Part shown: piece by piece, positions 53,086-64,000 of the stretch
Layout of the letters: every line of letters starts with the position of its first letter
How positions within the stretch are numbered: position 1 is the first letter of the stretch
Source of the DNA: Areca catechu
Taxonomy: Eukaryota > Streptophyta > Magnoliopsida > Arecales > Arecaceae
NCBI GenBank assembly: GCA_021397845.1
Contig: CM038047.1
Location: forward strand, 123,982,112-124,046,111
Direction: 5' to 3'
DNA length: 64,000 nt
Program-made: the position numbers and the translations under genes
Notes under the pieces: generated by a model
Databases searched by the model: none
Seen by the model: the letters and a program-made list of their open reading frames with translations, nothing else
What the model was told of the DNA's origin: nothing

Positions 53086-54864
53086 TGAAAGAAAAGTGTC
53101 CTAAAAGCCAATCTTTATAAGGACATTTTTGTAATCTTCCAACTTTTGTATGACATTATTATATTAATGAAGGCATTTTATTTTGTCATATTGCTCTGTC
53201 TTATTTAAAGATTATGATGAACCCCATAAGTTAGGGCAATGAAATTAGGATTATGATGAAGATCAAAATGGTGAGACCTAAGTTCCTATAAACCCTAATC
53301 TAAAATGTTCCAAGTTGTTGAATCATCGATTCAGGGATCGATAAGTCTTGAAAGACTAGCTTATCCTATGTATGCTCAGTTAAGAGGGTGGTTGATCTCA
53401 CAGCCACTTATGTAGGGACACTAATACAAGGATAATGGTGCTTATTAGGGTATGAGTTCACTGAACTGATCCATACTGAGACTATCTTATGAAAGTCTTA
53501 CTACTTGAGGTCACCATGGTTCTTTATGCACACTAAGCCATGTTTTGGTTCATACTCATTCATGACATTAAGTCATGTACGGGGTATTTTCGGATATGGT
53601 GGAAGGTGTATGAAGGATATGAGTGGGCCAACAAGGAATCGATCATTCATAGTAAGAGGAATTATTATCCTAAGTGATCTCTTCGATTGATGACTCAAGG
53701 AGTCTTTGATCAAAATTTGATGAGGTTAGAAGTGATTTCTAATTAGTCATCAATAAAGTCCTCATTATAGAATTGAGATTCAAAATGACTAAGTTCTTGG
53801 GTTTGACATTTATTCATGCCCATCACTTAATCGGGATAATGAGAGATCGAAAGATTGAATTGCATGGTAACTTTCTACTGAAGGATATTTTGGTACTTTC
53901 CACCAAATTCCTCATCTTTCGGGTAGGCATGACATGTTGCTAGATGTCAATCATGTCTTGTAGGTTTTCATGAACCAATTGGATTGGTTTCATGAGTCAA
54001 ATCGATGGATAGTTCGAATTGGTAATTTAGGTCAGCTCAATTTTACCTAATTAGGTCATTCAAGTTCGATCAGTTCTAATCTGCTTAAACCTAGATCTAT
54101 TGCTGGCTAGATGTGGAACCCAAAGGGTCACACATTTTAGGTAGTTCACCAAGGAAGTCATTCATAATTTAATTAGGATCATGGGATCCTAATTGGTTAG
54201 CTAGATTGCACACTAGCATGTGTAGGCTAACCCAATTCCTAATCCAAGTCGATAAGGGTCCAGTTGCTTACTAATTTGATGAACCAGTTTAAGAGAGACT
54301 TAAATTGGGACATGTCTTAATTAAGACAAACTTTGTCAAATTTTATCTAACTTTATTTTGACATGTGATGCCACTTGGACTATAGTCCAAGTCTGTTGGG
54401 ATACTTGGGTGCAAGTTTGCGCGTGCCAAGGAGGAAGGGGGCACAGAAAGGACCAAGAGTCCTTCTGTAAATGAATCACTCTGGCTATTCATGTGGATCC
54501 CACTTGGCACATATCCCTATGCCTCCTAGGATTAGTTGACCGGGCAAAACATTGTTTGAATTTGCATGGAGATTGCTAGAAGTAATCGTGCACATGAAGG
54601 GATGCAACCCTTCATTTGGCACATGATCTGAGGTAGAGTTCTTCTGTTATCAGGACTTTTCATATTCTTTGATGTTCGAGAATTGAAGAGGCATCTCTTG
54701 GCTTCCCAGAGATCGATACTTGCCCTGTGAAAAGTGGGAATTGATCTAGGAAAATGAAAGGACACAAATATGAGCCTTGGAGCATGAGCATACTTATCAG
54801 ATAAGATTTTTTTAAATCAGATCACTTCTCTTCGGTCCTGAAAAATCATATCTGATAAGACAGT
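53086..54864 (+). repeat. 3' LTR of copia fragment I, truncated
   Basis: It starts TGAAAG and shares with LTR E the early block GATGAACCCCATA(A/G)(G/A)TTAGGG, the mid block TGGAACCCAA(A/T)GGGTCACACA, and the general order, at moderate divergence. The last part, corresponding to the R and U5 end of LTR E, is missing because chromovirus LTR J begins at 54865. Confidence 0.7.
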
Positions 54865-55758
54865 TGATGTGGGATAAATAATTAAAACTAAATTACTATG
54901 ATTAAGATCTAATTATCTGAGGAAAGTAGATAATAATTTTTTTTTATAAAATTTTTAAAGAAGACTTGAAGGAGATAGTAAAGGAAACTAGTTTTGTTAA
55001 CTACCTGCACAAGTAAACCTAATAAAATAACTAGGAAAACAGGATCTGGTGGCTAAGAAACCACCAAAACTAGGGTCTACTTATCAACTCTTCAGAAATT
55101 AAAGAGGAGGGAAGAGATTTTAATTTTACCAACACCGAAGCATCCTTCTGTAGTAAATCTGGCAGGACTCTCAAGATTATCCTGGCAGGGTTTCAAGAAC
55201 TCGATCCCAGGCTCCGATCTTCCACGCGATGCTAGTTTCGACACGACAATACTTTACTTCGATTCCTGACCACCTACAAACACTCAACAAAGAAAATTTA
55301 AATTTGGAATCAACAAAGAAAAAGGAAAGAAGGAAAGGGAAGGGTTAGGAACGATGGATAGGGATTCTTATCGACTGGATAGGTAGGATAACTAGGGCCT
55401 TGCAACCCACAATGTTCCAAAGAACAAAGGGAAAGGGCCTCACACCCCACGATGCACACAGAAAAGGAAAAGATTTTGGCAGAATAACTTTCTTTATTAA
55501 TGAATAATAATTGCATAAATTATAAGGGGGGTTGATGGGGTATTTATAGACCCATAACTAATGTTGTAAGGGACATAAACACTAGACTTGTGCTCCCTTG
55601 GAATACAACTCCTAGAGTCCTACTTCTGGGCATCTTGGACCCTTGCTTGTTGGGCTGATCTGGACTTCTGTATGTGAGTGGACCCTTCAGTTTGGATTGA
55701 AGAAGACTCAAGAGTTTTGGTGAGACTCTTGAGTCCCAGGAACTTAAGCAGCTTCCAA
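54865..55758 (-). repeat. Chromovirus LTR J, interrupted by element F
   Basis: The plus-strand left end TGATGTGGGATAAATAATTAA resembles the LTR end of element F (TGATG(C/T)AGAACG...AAATAAATTAA). A minus-strand TATA box (TCTATAAATACC, about 55535-55546) parallels the one in LTR F. The sequence is cut at 55758 where element F begins. No internal region of J remains in the window. Confidence 0.55.
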
Positions 55759-57382
55759 TGATGCAGAACGAAAGAGGAGATGATGCGATGCAGAAATAAA
55801 TTAAGATTAATTCTTTTTTTTTTATATAATTTCAGAAATTGGCTTTGACTCAAAGGAAAGCTAAACTAAATTGAAAGAAACTAGGTAATAATTGAAAGCA
55901 CAATTTAAGAGAAACTAGGTTATCAGAGTGGTTCAGAAGTAACGGATCGCTGGGGGTTGAGAAACTCCGAGACCTAGGGTTTCGCTCTGAACTTTCAACA
56001 GGACAAAAATAAAGAGAAGAGATGGGTTACCGACCAGACAGTGATCTTCATAGAGTTTGGTGGAAGAACTCTCTCGAGCAGATTGTTGGATCCTCGGATT
56101 CGGATATCTTCGCAATGGATCCTCCAATACTGGTCCTGTGGCTGAGTCGGCTTCTCCTGAACTCAAGATCTGGAAAAGAAGAAGAACAAGTGATGGAATC
56201 AGATACTCGAGGAAGGATTTACTAGATTGAAGAACTTGAAAGCTGATGTTGCTAAAATCTGGATTCTCCTAAAGATTGATCTGGCTCCCTCTGGAAGTTG
56301 CTCTGAATCTGAAGTATCCGGACTGGACCCGGATGCTGGTGGTCGGCCTTGACATGGAGAGAGTGGCCGTGGGAGGTGGGATAGGCTAGGGTTTGGTGGA
56401 GGGAGAAGAATTATGGGTGGCTAGGGTTTTGGAGTGAAGTGGCTAACCTAGGATTTTGGGGTTGGAGATCTCACACCTCCTCAAGGTTCCTGGGGAACCC
56501 GGATTTACTCCCTCACGGAGCTTAACACCTGGATGCCAGTGCGGAAGAGAGAAAACACAGAGTTTGCTCACACATAAATTGGATTCATTCATCAGATTAC
56601 TTTAAAATTTACAAGAGGGGTTTAATTTATAGGACTTTACAAGAGAGTAGGGTTTTACATCTTCCCATGTGGGACTAATGGGAGGGGATCTTCAAATTAG
56701 GTTTGTAGGATCAATTCCCACACATATGGCCGGCCAAAAGGTTCCAAAAAAGTTGATTGGAGGCTTTAAAAGGAAGGTAGGTGGCGCCTCCTAACCTTGT
56801 TCTTCAAGAGAGGATTTCTTTCCTTCCATGGTTCAACTCTTTTGGACTCCTCCTTTTCTTTCTCCCTAAGTTATGGTTCTTCCCATCTTTGCTTTGGGCA
56901 TTTTTGGCATGGAATAGGCGCCCCCTTGAAGTACTCCCCAAGAAGAGCTTCTTTCTTTACATAGCTTGGCTCTTATGGAATGTTTTGGGCCGCCCCCTTG
57001 AATTGTGGATCCCAGATTGCTCTCTCCTCAAATGGCGCATGAGAGAAGGGACCTGCTATCTTATGGTGTGGGGACCAGAGCATACTGGATGGAGATGTGG
57101 CACCCCCTGGACTCAGGCATGTGGCTGCGAGTGTGGCTGGGAGTGTGGCGGCCACTTGCTTGGCCTTGGGAGAAAATGTGACACCCAGGTTGAAGTCCTA
57201 GACCACTACTGAGTCAACATGACTCAACAAAAATAAATTGTAGGGAATACAGACTCAAGCTAAAATTGAGTTGATCAAGTCAACCCTTATTACAAAACTA
57301 GAAAACCCTAATTCTTCGGGCAAGGTCAATCAGAGATCCAGATGGAGCTCTGAAGTCTTCTTCTGAGTCTGGTGCCCGCACC
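55759..57382 (-). repeat. 3' LTR of chromovirus F (1624 bp)
   Basis: The left end is TGATGCAGAACG. The right end is the palindromic GGTGCCCGCACCA, next to the polypurine stretch (minus strand CCACCCCGGGAGAAT at 57383-57397). A minus-strand TATAAATT lies near 56625. The pol frame continues about 85 bp into this LTR before its stop at 57298. Confidence 0.8.
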
Positions 57383-57550
57383 AATTCTCCCGGGGTGGGA
57401 GGAACTCGACCCTGTCGAGTATGGATCAAGTTGGCTCTGGTATCTCTCCAAGAGGTCTGGGTCCAATTCTTGTAATTCTTCTTGGGAGATCCAAGAGTCA
57501 TCAGAATCTGGCCTTCCTTGCTAGCGGACCAGGTATTTTTTGGTATCATC
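57298..57550 (-). pseudogene. Chromodomain of element F
   Basis: In the frame one base off from the main pol frame, the minus strand encodes KKYLVR, a stop, then QGRPDSDDSWISQEELQELD and PDLLERYQ, a recognisable chromodomain that resembles the intact half at 46141-46323. The stop stands where a conserved tryptophan is expected (TAG for TGG). A frameshift lies near 57540, just before it. The family function is targeting of integration to chromatin, and this copy has probably lost it. Confidence 0.65.
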
Positions 57551-60500
57551 GATTACGAGTAAAGATAACCTGATCATCTAGGATCTTTTCAATCTGCTCT
57601 TTCCTCACAGGCCAGTTTGTTGGTGGACACACAGGGTTGGGTTCACTCTCAAAAGCAGGACTAGGTTCAAAAGGCTCTCTGGGAATCACAGCTGGCTCTC
57701 TATACTCTACTAGGTCTATAATGTTGAAAGTGGAGCTAATGCCTAGTTCTAGAGGCAACTCGAGCACATAGGCATTGGATCCTACTCTCTTCACCACTCT
57801 AAATGGTCTAGCTCCTCTAGTATGTAACTTTCTAACGGTTCCAGGAGGAAACCGTTCAGGCCTTAACCTAATCATTACATAGTCTCCCTCATCAAAAGTT
57901 TTGGCTTGCCTTTGAGAATCAGCCAACTTCTTATAACTTTCATTACTTAAATTTATTTTGGCTTGAATTTCTTTATGCAAGTCTTTTATATGCTGTGCAA
58001 AAACTTCGGCAGACTCGGAGACTCGTGTGTGGACTGGTAAAGGAGCTAGGTCAAGAGGTGTGTGAGGTTTGTAACCATGCACAATTTCAAAAGGACTCTT
58101 ACCTGTAGACCTATTGACCGAGTCATTGTATGCAAATTCAGCTCTAGGTAAGTACAAATCCCGGTTCCTAATGTTTTCACTAACAAGACACCTTAACAGA
58201 TTGCCCAAACTACGGTTCACTACTTCAGTTTGGCCATCAGTCTGGGGATGATAGGCAGTTGAAAATTTAAGTTTTATCCCTAACTTATGCCAAAGGGTTT
58301 TCCATAAATAGCTGGTGAGCCGGACATCCCTATCTGAAACAATGGTCTTAGGTAGGCCATGGAGTCGAACTATCTCATTAAAGAACAGGGTGGCTACCTT
58401 AGACGCGTCAAATGTTTGGGAATAAGGCAAGAAATGGGCCATCTTGGAAAATCGGTCAACTACAACACAGATAGAGTCATGCCTCCTCTGGGTCTTAGGT
58501 AAACCTAACACAAAGTCCATGCTCACATCTTGCCAAGGACAATCTGGGACAGGAAGTGGGGAATAAAGGCCGGTGTTCTGTTTTCGCTGTTTGGCAACAG
58601 CGCAGGTCCGACACCTAGCCACAATGTATGCTACATCTCTTTTTAAGCTAGGCCAAAAAAAGTGGTCTTCAATAGCCAGGGTGGTCTTGTCTTTTCCGAA
58701 ATGGCCAGCTAAACCTCCAGCATGAATTTCCCAAATCAAAAATTCCCTAAGAGAAGTTCTAGGGATGCAAAGCCTATTCTTAAAGAACAGAAAGCCATCT
58801 AAAAGGGTATAATCCTTATGATCACTAGATGGTCCTTGAGTTAGATCCTGGTACACAGTCTTAAAATCCGGACACGACTCATATTCCCCTTTGATCTGCT
58901 CAAACCCTATGACTTCAGCCCTAACAGAATTCAATAACAAAGATCGATGACTCAGGGCATTAGCTACCTTATTTTCAGACCCAGCCTTATGGTTTAAAAC
59001 AAAAGTATAGGACTGGATATACTCTACCCATTTAGCATGCCTAGGGTTAAGCTTCTTCTGGGAATTCAAGAATCTAAGAGCCTCATGGTCCGAAAACAAC
59101 ACAAATTCTTGCGGTAACAAATAATGTCTCCAGTAACGCAAAGCTTGCACTACCGCATAAAATTCCTTATCATAGGTGGAATACCTAAGCTTAGCATCAT
59201 TAAGTTTTTCACTGAAGAATGCTACGGGATGGTTCTCTTGGCTTAGGACTCCACCTATGCCTACTCCTGAAGCATCACAGGCAACCTCAAATACCTTTGA
59301 AAAGTCGGGTAACCTCAAAATGAGTGCCTGGGTCATCCTATCCTTAAGATCTAGGAAGGCTTTATGGGCTGCTTTAGTCCACTGGAACTCTCCCTTCCTA
59401 ATACAGTCTGTGATAGGAGCAACTACAGTACTAAACCCCTTGATGAATCGCCTATAGAAGGTAGCCAAGCCGTGGAAACTTCTGACTTCATGCACACTGG
59501 TCGGCTCTGGCCATTCTACTATGGACCTAATCTTTTCTGGATCGGCAGCCACGCCGTCTGGGTTTACTACAAAACCAAGGAAGATAACTCTATTGGTCAA
59601 GAATTCATACTTTTTGAGATTACCGTAGAGACTATCATTCCTCAAAACTTGGCAGACTTGTCTAAGGTGGCCTAGGTGATCTGCAGGGGTCTTACTATAG
59701 ATCAGGATGTCATCAAAATAGACCACTACAAACTTCCCTATGAAAGCTCTAAGTACCTGGGTCATAATCCTCATGAAAGTACTAGGGGCATTGGACAACC
59801 CATTCATAGAGACCATCCTTAGTTTTGAAAGCGGTTTTCCACTCATCCCCTAGTCTAATCCTAACCTGATGATAGCCGCTCTTGAGATCAATTTTTGAAA
59901 AAACCATTGCACCGGCCATCATATCTAGCATGTCATCTAGTATAGGGATGGGGAACCTATACTTGATTGTGATTTTGTTGATGGCACGACTATCAACACA
60001 CATCCTCCACATGCCATCCTTCTTTGGGGTCAGAAGTGCAGGGACTGCACAAGGGCTAAGACTCTCTCTAATGAACCCCTTCCTCAACAACTCTCCAACC
60101 TGCTTTTGCAGTTCCTTATGCTCAGATGGATTCATCCTATAATGGGGCAAGTTGGGTAAGGTAGCTCCTGGGACTAAATCTATGGAATGCTGGATATCCC
60201 TAAGAGGTGGAAGGTGGTCCGGCAGATCCTCGGGAAAAATATCCTTAAATTCTTCTAACAAAGGTTTAACTTCCTGAGGAGGCTCTGAGGGTGTAGGAGC
60301 CCTAAGTTCCTTAGCAGTCAACATCCAAATAGGTGAACCACTATGAATTTCTTGTTCTAGATCCTTAGCACTAATTAGGTTCACTCCAGTCTTCATCTCT
60401 CTAACCTTATTGGGTCCCTTAGCTACCTTGTCCTTAGGAGGGACGGAATGGATTGTGATTTTCTTCCCATTAAAACTAAAGACACAGGTGTTGGATTTTC

Positions 60501-60770
60501 CTAAGAGGGTGGCATCATGATCATATAACCAAGGTCTTCCAAGAATTATACTGCTCACCCCCATGGGCAAGACATCACACCAAATCTTCTCTTGATATGA
60601 TTGCATCTGGATTTGGACCTGACATCTAGACTGGATAGGTATAGAGGTAGAGTCTACCCAAGAAACCTTATAGGGGTTGGGGTGGGGGATTGGGGTTAAG
60701 CCTAACATTTTGACAGTGCTAGCAGAAATGGCATTCACATAGCTCCCACTATCTATGATAATTTTACATA
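57546..60770 (-). pseudogene. Pol of chromovirus F: protease, RT, RNase H, integrase
   Basis: The first frame (60738-59782) begins in protease just after its DSG motif (about 60757) and runs through EHKELQKQVGELLRKGFIRE into RT with MWRMCVDSRAINKITIKYRF and KIDLKSGYHQVRI, ending YEWVVQCP. The second frame (59846-57546, 766 residues) resumes at NGLSNAPSTFMRIMTQVLRA with YFDD at about 59709-59720, then RNase H (VACDASGVGIGGVLSQ), the integrase zinc region (HAGGLAGHFGKDKTTLAI, CRTCAVAKQ), and core motifs VSMDFVLGLPK, IVSDRDVRLTS and DGQTEVVNRSLGNLL. The join near 59830 has lost part of the RT VMPFG motif, so RT is inactive. The rest is unusually well preserved. Confidence 0.9.
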
Positions 60771-60825
60771 CCTTATCCCCTAGTTTAAGGAAAGTCTGTA
60801 GGATGTTAGTCCTACGCCAATCTTC

Positions 60826-62073
60826 CTAAACTCTATTCTGGGACAGGATGCATCTCACAACCCCTAATTGGTCAGACTCTGTGGATTCCTCCTCTCCTTC
60901 ATACTCATCGACCAAATTCATTCCGGCCTCATAAACTTCTTCTTCAAACTCTTCATTGGGCCTGGAATTCTCTTCTTCTCCTTCTTCTATATAAAGGGAT
61001 TTACGAGGGCACTGGCTAGAAACATGACCTACCTTATGGCACTTAAAACAAGCTATGGCTGTGCACTGGTTGGAGATATGACCGGGCTTCTGGCACTTAA
61101 AATAGATGATACTAGAACTAGGGGTTCTCTGGGTGTCAGGTGCCTTACCTTTGTCCATGGGCCTAGGGGTAGGAATACCCTGATTAGGCTTGCTAGGGGT
61201 AACTTGGCTAGGTCCATTTCTTGGGATTGGGGCACTAACCCTAGAAGGCATGGGTCCTCTTTGAAACTTCTCAATGTTCAGTGCAATCTGATAGGCTTGG
61301 TCTAGGTCAGTAACCTCTCTCAGAAACAATTCTCTCTTAATGTCTTCCCTAAGTCCAGCCCTAAACCTAGACAAAGTGACCTCATGGGCTTCACTCACAT
61401 CACATCTCATTAGGTATTCATCAAAGGTGGTTATGTAGTCTGATACAGATCGGTTCCCTTGTTTCAAAGTCTGCCATTGGTCTAACAGATTCTGCTGGTA
61501 TGATATGGGTAGGTACTTATCTCTAAGTTTCTCTTTCATACCCTGCCAAGTGGTTATGGGCTCAACGTTTCATCTTTTAGTGGTTAGCTCAATGTTCCCC
61601 CAGTATAACCTAGCTTGACGTATCAACTTCATCTTGGCAAACTTGAACTTTCTTTCCTCAGACATGGCATACCACTCGAAGTACTGGTCCATCTCACCCT
61701 CCCAATCAGAATACACCTTAGGGTTTAAGCTACCATCAAAAGTGGGTGCATCTAATTTGATGTTCCGAATGAACCTATCATCTCTATCTTTAGGCTCTGG
61801 GTCAGGCCTCCTATGATTAGGTTCAGGATCTCGTTATAAATGTCTTCTAGGCTCCTGGTGTGGGTGAGGTTAAGGCACATTAAAATCTGGGTCAGGAGTC
61901 CAATTCTGATGCCTAGGTTCCTCAAGTACTTGGATCCGATTCCTAAGCTGGGTAAAATTCTCATTCATATCCTGACTTAATTTGTTCATACTTTCAATAA
62001 GAGCTCTAACCATGACCTCTAAATCAGGTTGGGTTTGACCAGGTTGGTAGGGTACTCCATTCTGGGTAGACAT
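60826..62073 (-). pseudogene. Gag of chromovirus F
   Basis: The ATG at 62073 starts MSTQNGVPYQPGQTQPDLEV and a probable coiled coil. Shifted frames follow to about 61540. The frame 61539-60826 (237 residues) contains the capsid tail KEKLRDKYLPISYQQNLLDQ and SVSDYITTFDEYLMRC, then two zinc knuckles. The first (YFKCQKPGHISNQC) has lost its first cysteine, and the second (CFKCHKVGHVSSQC, residues 164-177) is intact. An acidic EVYEAGMNLVDEYEGEEE follows, and it ends LGVVRCILSQ. A frameshift separates it from protease. Confidence 0.8.
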
Positions 62074-62961
62074 GATGATGCAAGCAAACATACAAAATGA
62101 GACTCAATTGAAACGACTACGGGCTAACTAGACCTAGAGCTCAAACTAGATGCCCAATCAGAGTGGCAAGCTAGCCTGTAGTAACTCGGGACTCAGTCAG
62201 GCAGGTGTAAGGGGAGTGTTAGGTCCCTAGATGCCAATCCTAGACACCAATCAATGATTGGCCAGGTAGGCGGACCAGCACACAAGCCCTTCGGGATAGA
62301 ATCCCTGAACCACCATTCTAGACACTGAGTACTAAGCACACACAGAGTAACTAGACAAACTGACTCAACACTAGCCTTGACCCGACTTGTTGATGTCCCT
62401 AGCCCACTAGGAAAAATTAAGTCTAATAAATTTTAAAATTAGGCTTAGGATCGAATGAGTGGGTGGTTGTTTTGGGCTAAGGAGAGGTTATCAACTCCTC
62501 CCCTTATCTTAGATGCTCAAATGCCCTTAAGATGAATTAGGAGATGATCACTCAAAAAAATGAGTTGCAGAAACACAAAAATAGAGTTGCAGTAATTTAA
62601 CTCTAAGAAGCTTCACGGAAACTAATAAATCACAGGAAAATTATGAAAAATAGCTTCAATTATACTGGTTTCAGAAAAACCAAAATCATGCAATTTGGAG
62701 TTACCTGTAATGAGAAACAATTCTTGCAATAGAGTAGTTATAGACTGAAAACAGGGTGCTTCCCCCGTTTATAATTCCTGCTACGAAGTTGTAACCCAGC
62801 GGATCCCCTACACGCCCTAGGAACACCCCGTGGAATGGGAAGAGGAGGTTTGCACCTCACTTCATTCCTAGGACCGGACATCCTAGGGAGTCTACTTCGA
62901 GCAGATAAAGTAAAAAGGAGAGACACACAAACAAGCACACAAGACAGAAACCCTAGTCAGG
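62074..62961 (-). other. 5' leader of chromovirus F
   Basis: About 890 bp without a gene. The part near gag (62100-62430) is shared with element G. An AT-rich part (62430-62720) and a stretch resembling a degraded coding or structural region (62738-62940) follow, with no recognisable product. Confidence 0.65.
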
Positions 62962-62973
62962 GCTCTGATACCA
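62962..62973 (-). other. Primer-binding site of chromovirus F
   Basis: The minus strand reads TGGTATCAGAGC, four bases from the LTR end at 62978. It matches the initiator Met tRNA type also used by the copia elements in this window. Confidence 0.85.
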
Positions 62974-62977
62974 AAAA

Positions 62978-64000
62978 TGATGTAGAACGAAAGAGGAGAT
63001 GATGCGATGCAGAAATAAATTAAGATTTTTTTTTTTTTATATATATTTTTAAAAATTGGCTTTGACTCAAAGGAAAGCTAAACTAAATTGAAAGAAACTA
63101 GGTAATAATTGAAAGCACAATTTAAGAGAAACTAGGTTATCAGAGTGGTTTAGAAGTAACGGATCACTGGGGGTTGAGAAACTCCCAGACCTAGGGTTTC
63201 GCTCTAAACTTTCAACAGGATAGAAATAAAGAGAAGAGATGGGTTACCGACTAGACAGTGATCTTCACAGAGTTTGGTGGAAGAACTCTCTCGAGCAGAT
63301 TGTTGGATCCTCGGATTCGGATATCTTCGCAATGGATCCTCCAATACTGGTCCTGTGGCTGAGTCGGCTTCTCCTGAACTCAAGATCTGGGAAAGAAGAA
63401 GAACAAGTGATGGAATCAGATACTCGAGGAAGGATTTACCAGATTGAAGAACTTGAAAGCTGATGTTGCTGAAATTCGGATTCTCCTAAAGATTGATCTG
63501 GCTCCCTCTGGAAGTTGCTCTGAATCTGAAGTATCCGGACTGGACCCGGATGCTGGTGGTCGGCCTTGACTTGGAGAGAGTGGCTGTGGGAGGTGGGATA
63601 GGCTAGGGTTTGGTGGAGGGAGGAGAATTTTGGGCGGCTAGGGTATTGGAGTGAAGTGGCTAACCTAGGATTTTTGGGTTGGAGATATCACACCTCCTCA
63701 AGGTTCCTGGGGAACCCGGATTTACTCCCTCATGAAGCTCAACACCTGGATGCAAGTGCGGAAGAGAGAAAACACAGAGTTTGCTCACACATAAATTGGA
63801 TTCATTCATCAGATTACTTTAAAATTTATAAGAGGGGTTTAATTTATAGGACTTTACAAGAGAGTAGGGTTTTACATCTTCCCATGTGGGACTAATGGGA
63901 GGGGATCTTCAAATTAGGTTTGTAGGATCAATTCCCACACATATGGCCGGCCAAAAGGTTCCAAAAAAGTTGATTGGAGGCTTTAAAAGGAAGGTAGGTG
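62978..64000 (-). repeat. 5' LTR of chromovirus F, running off the window
   Basis: It starts TGATGTAGAACG and follows 55759-56782 closely to the last base of the window (GGAAGGTAGGTG). About 600 bp of the LTR should lie beyond the end. Confidence 0.85.

Larger units (their letters stand above)
55759..64000 (-). mobile_element. Near-complete chromovirus (Ty3/gypsy) element F
   Basis: On the minus strand the order is 5' LTR (62978 to beyond the window), Met-tRNA primer site, leader, gag, protease, RT, RNase H, integrase, chromodomain, polypurine tract and 3' LTR (55759-57382). The overlapping LTR parts (55759-56782 and 62978-64000) differ at only a few percent of positions by eye, so the insertion is fairly young. 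Target duplication cannot be checked because the right end is outside. The left flank is TCCAA. Confidence 0.85.

Overview
This window is repeat-dense plant nuclear DNA. It holds one recognisable host gene, a polyphenol oxidase, surrounded by nested and broken LTR retrotransposons. The GC-rich first PPO exon with a single intron, and the dominance of Ty1/copia (SIRE-like and others), Ty3/gypsy Tat-like and Ty3/gypsy chromovirus elements, suggest a monocot (a palm or a similar large-genome lineage is plausible). No single feature proves the species. There are no bacterial operons, CRISPR arrays or rRNA genes, and I recognised no tRNA gene.

Layout. 1-1966: 3' end and 3' LTR of a SIRE-like copia element (A, + strand). 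1967-2758: fragment of a Tat-like gypsy element (- strand). 2759-5964: 5' half of a second SIRE-like element (D, - strand). 5965-9960: a larger Tat fragment (Tat-A) with integrase and RNase H on the - strand and an extra gene on the + strand. 9961-13266: the host island, with AT-rich spacer, PPO (minus strand, two exons) and its short promoter. 13267-30150: a second Tat-like element (Tat-B, - strand), missing reverse transcriptase and integrase. Its gag is split by a young, structurally complete copia element (E, 18854-28794, + strand) flanked by the 5-bp target duplication CTTCT. 30151-42571: SIRE-like elements C and K, with a 2.1-kb direct duplication that carries a CACTA-type DNA-transposon end plus an LTR, and an extra 3' ORF in the env position. 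42572-50140: chromovirus remnants, including an unusual non-autonomous derivative (G) with a 554-residue gag-like ORF whose capsid region has been replaced by proline/tyrosine-rich repeats. 50141-54864: a copia remnant (I) related to E. 54865-55758: a chromovirus LTR (J). 55759-64000: a near-complete chromovirus (F, - strand) inserted in J, with its 5' LTR running off the window.

How it fits together. Each retroelement has the usual gag, protease, integrase, RT and RNase H parts, but nearly all are disabled by stops, frameshifts or deletions. E and F are the youngest by LTR similarity. PPO is intact: it encodes a 587-residue precursor with plastid transit and twin-arginine thylakoid signals, both copper sites, and the DWL and KFDV-type C-terminal domains. 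The Tat-B 3' LTR lies about 250 bp beyond the PPO TATA box and points at the gene, so it could affect PPO expression. The most unusual signals are the antisense extra genes in the Tat elements, the repeat-swapped gag of G, the motif clusters in the LTRs, and the flank-plus-LTR duplication.
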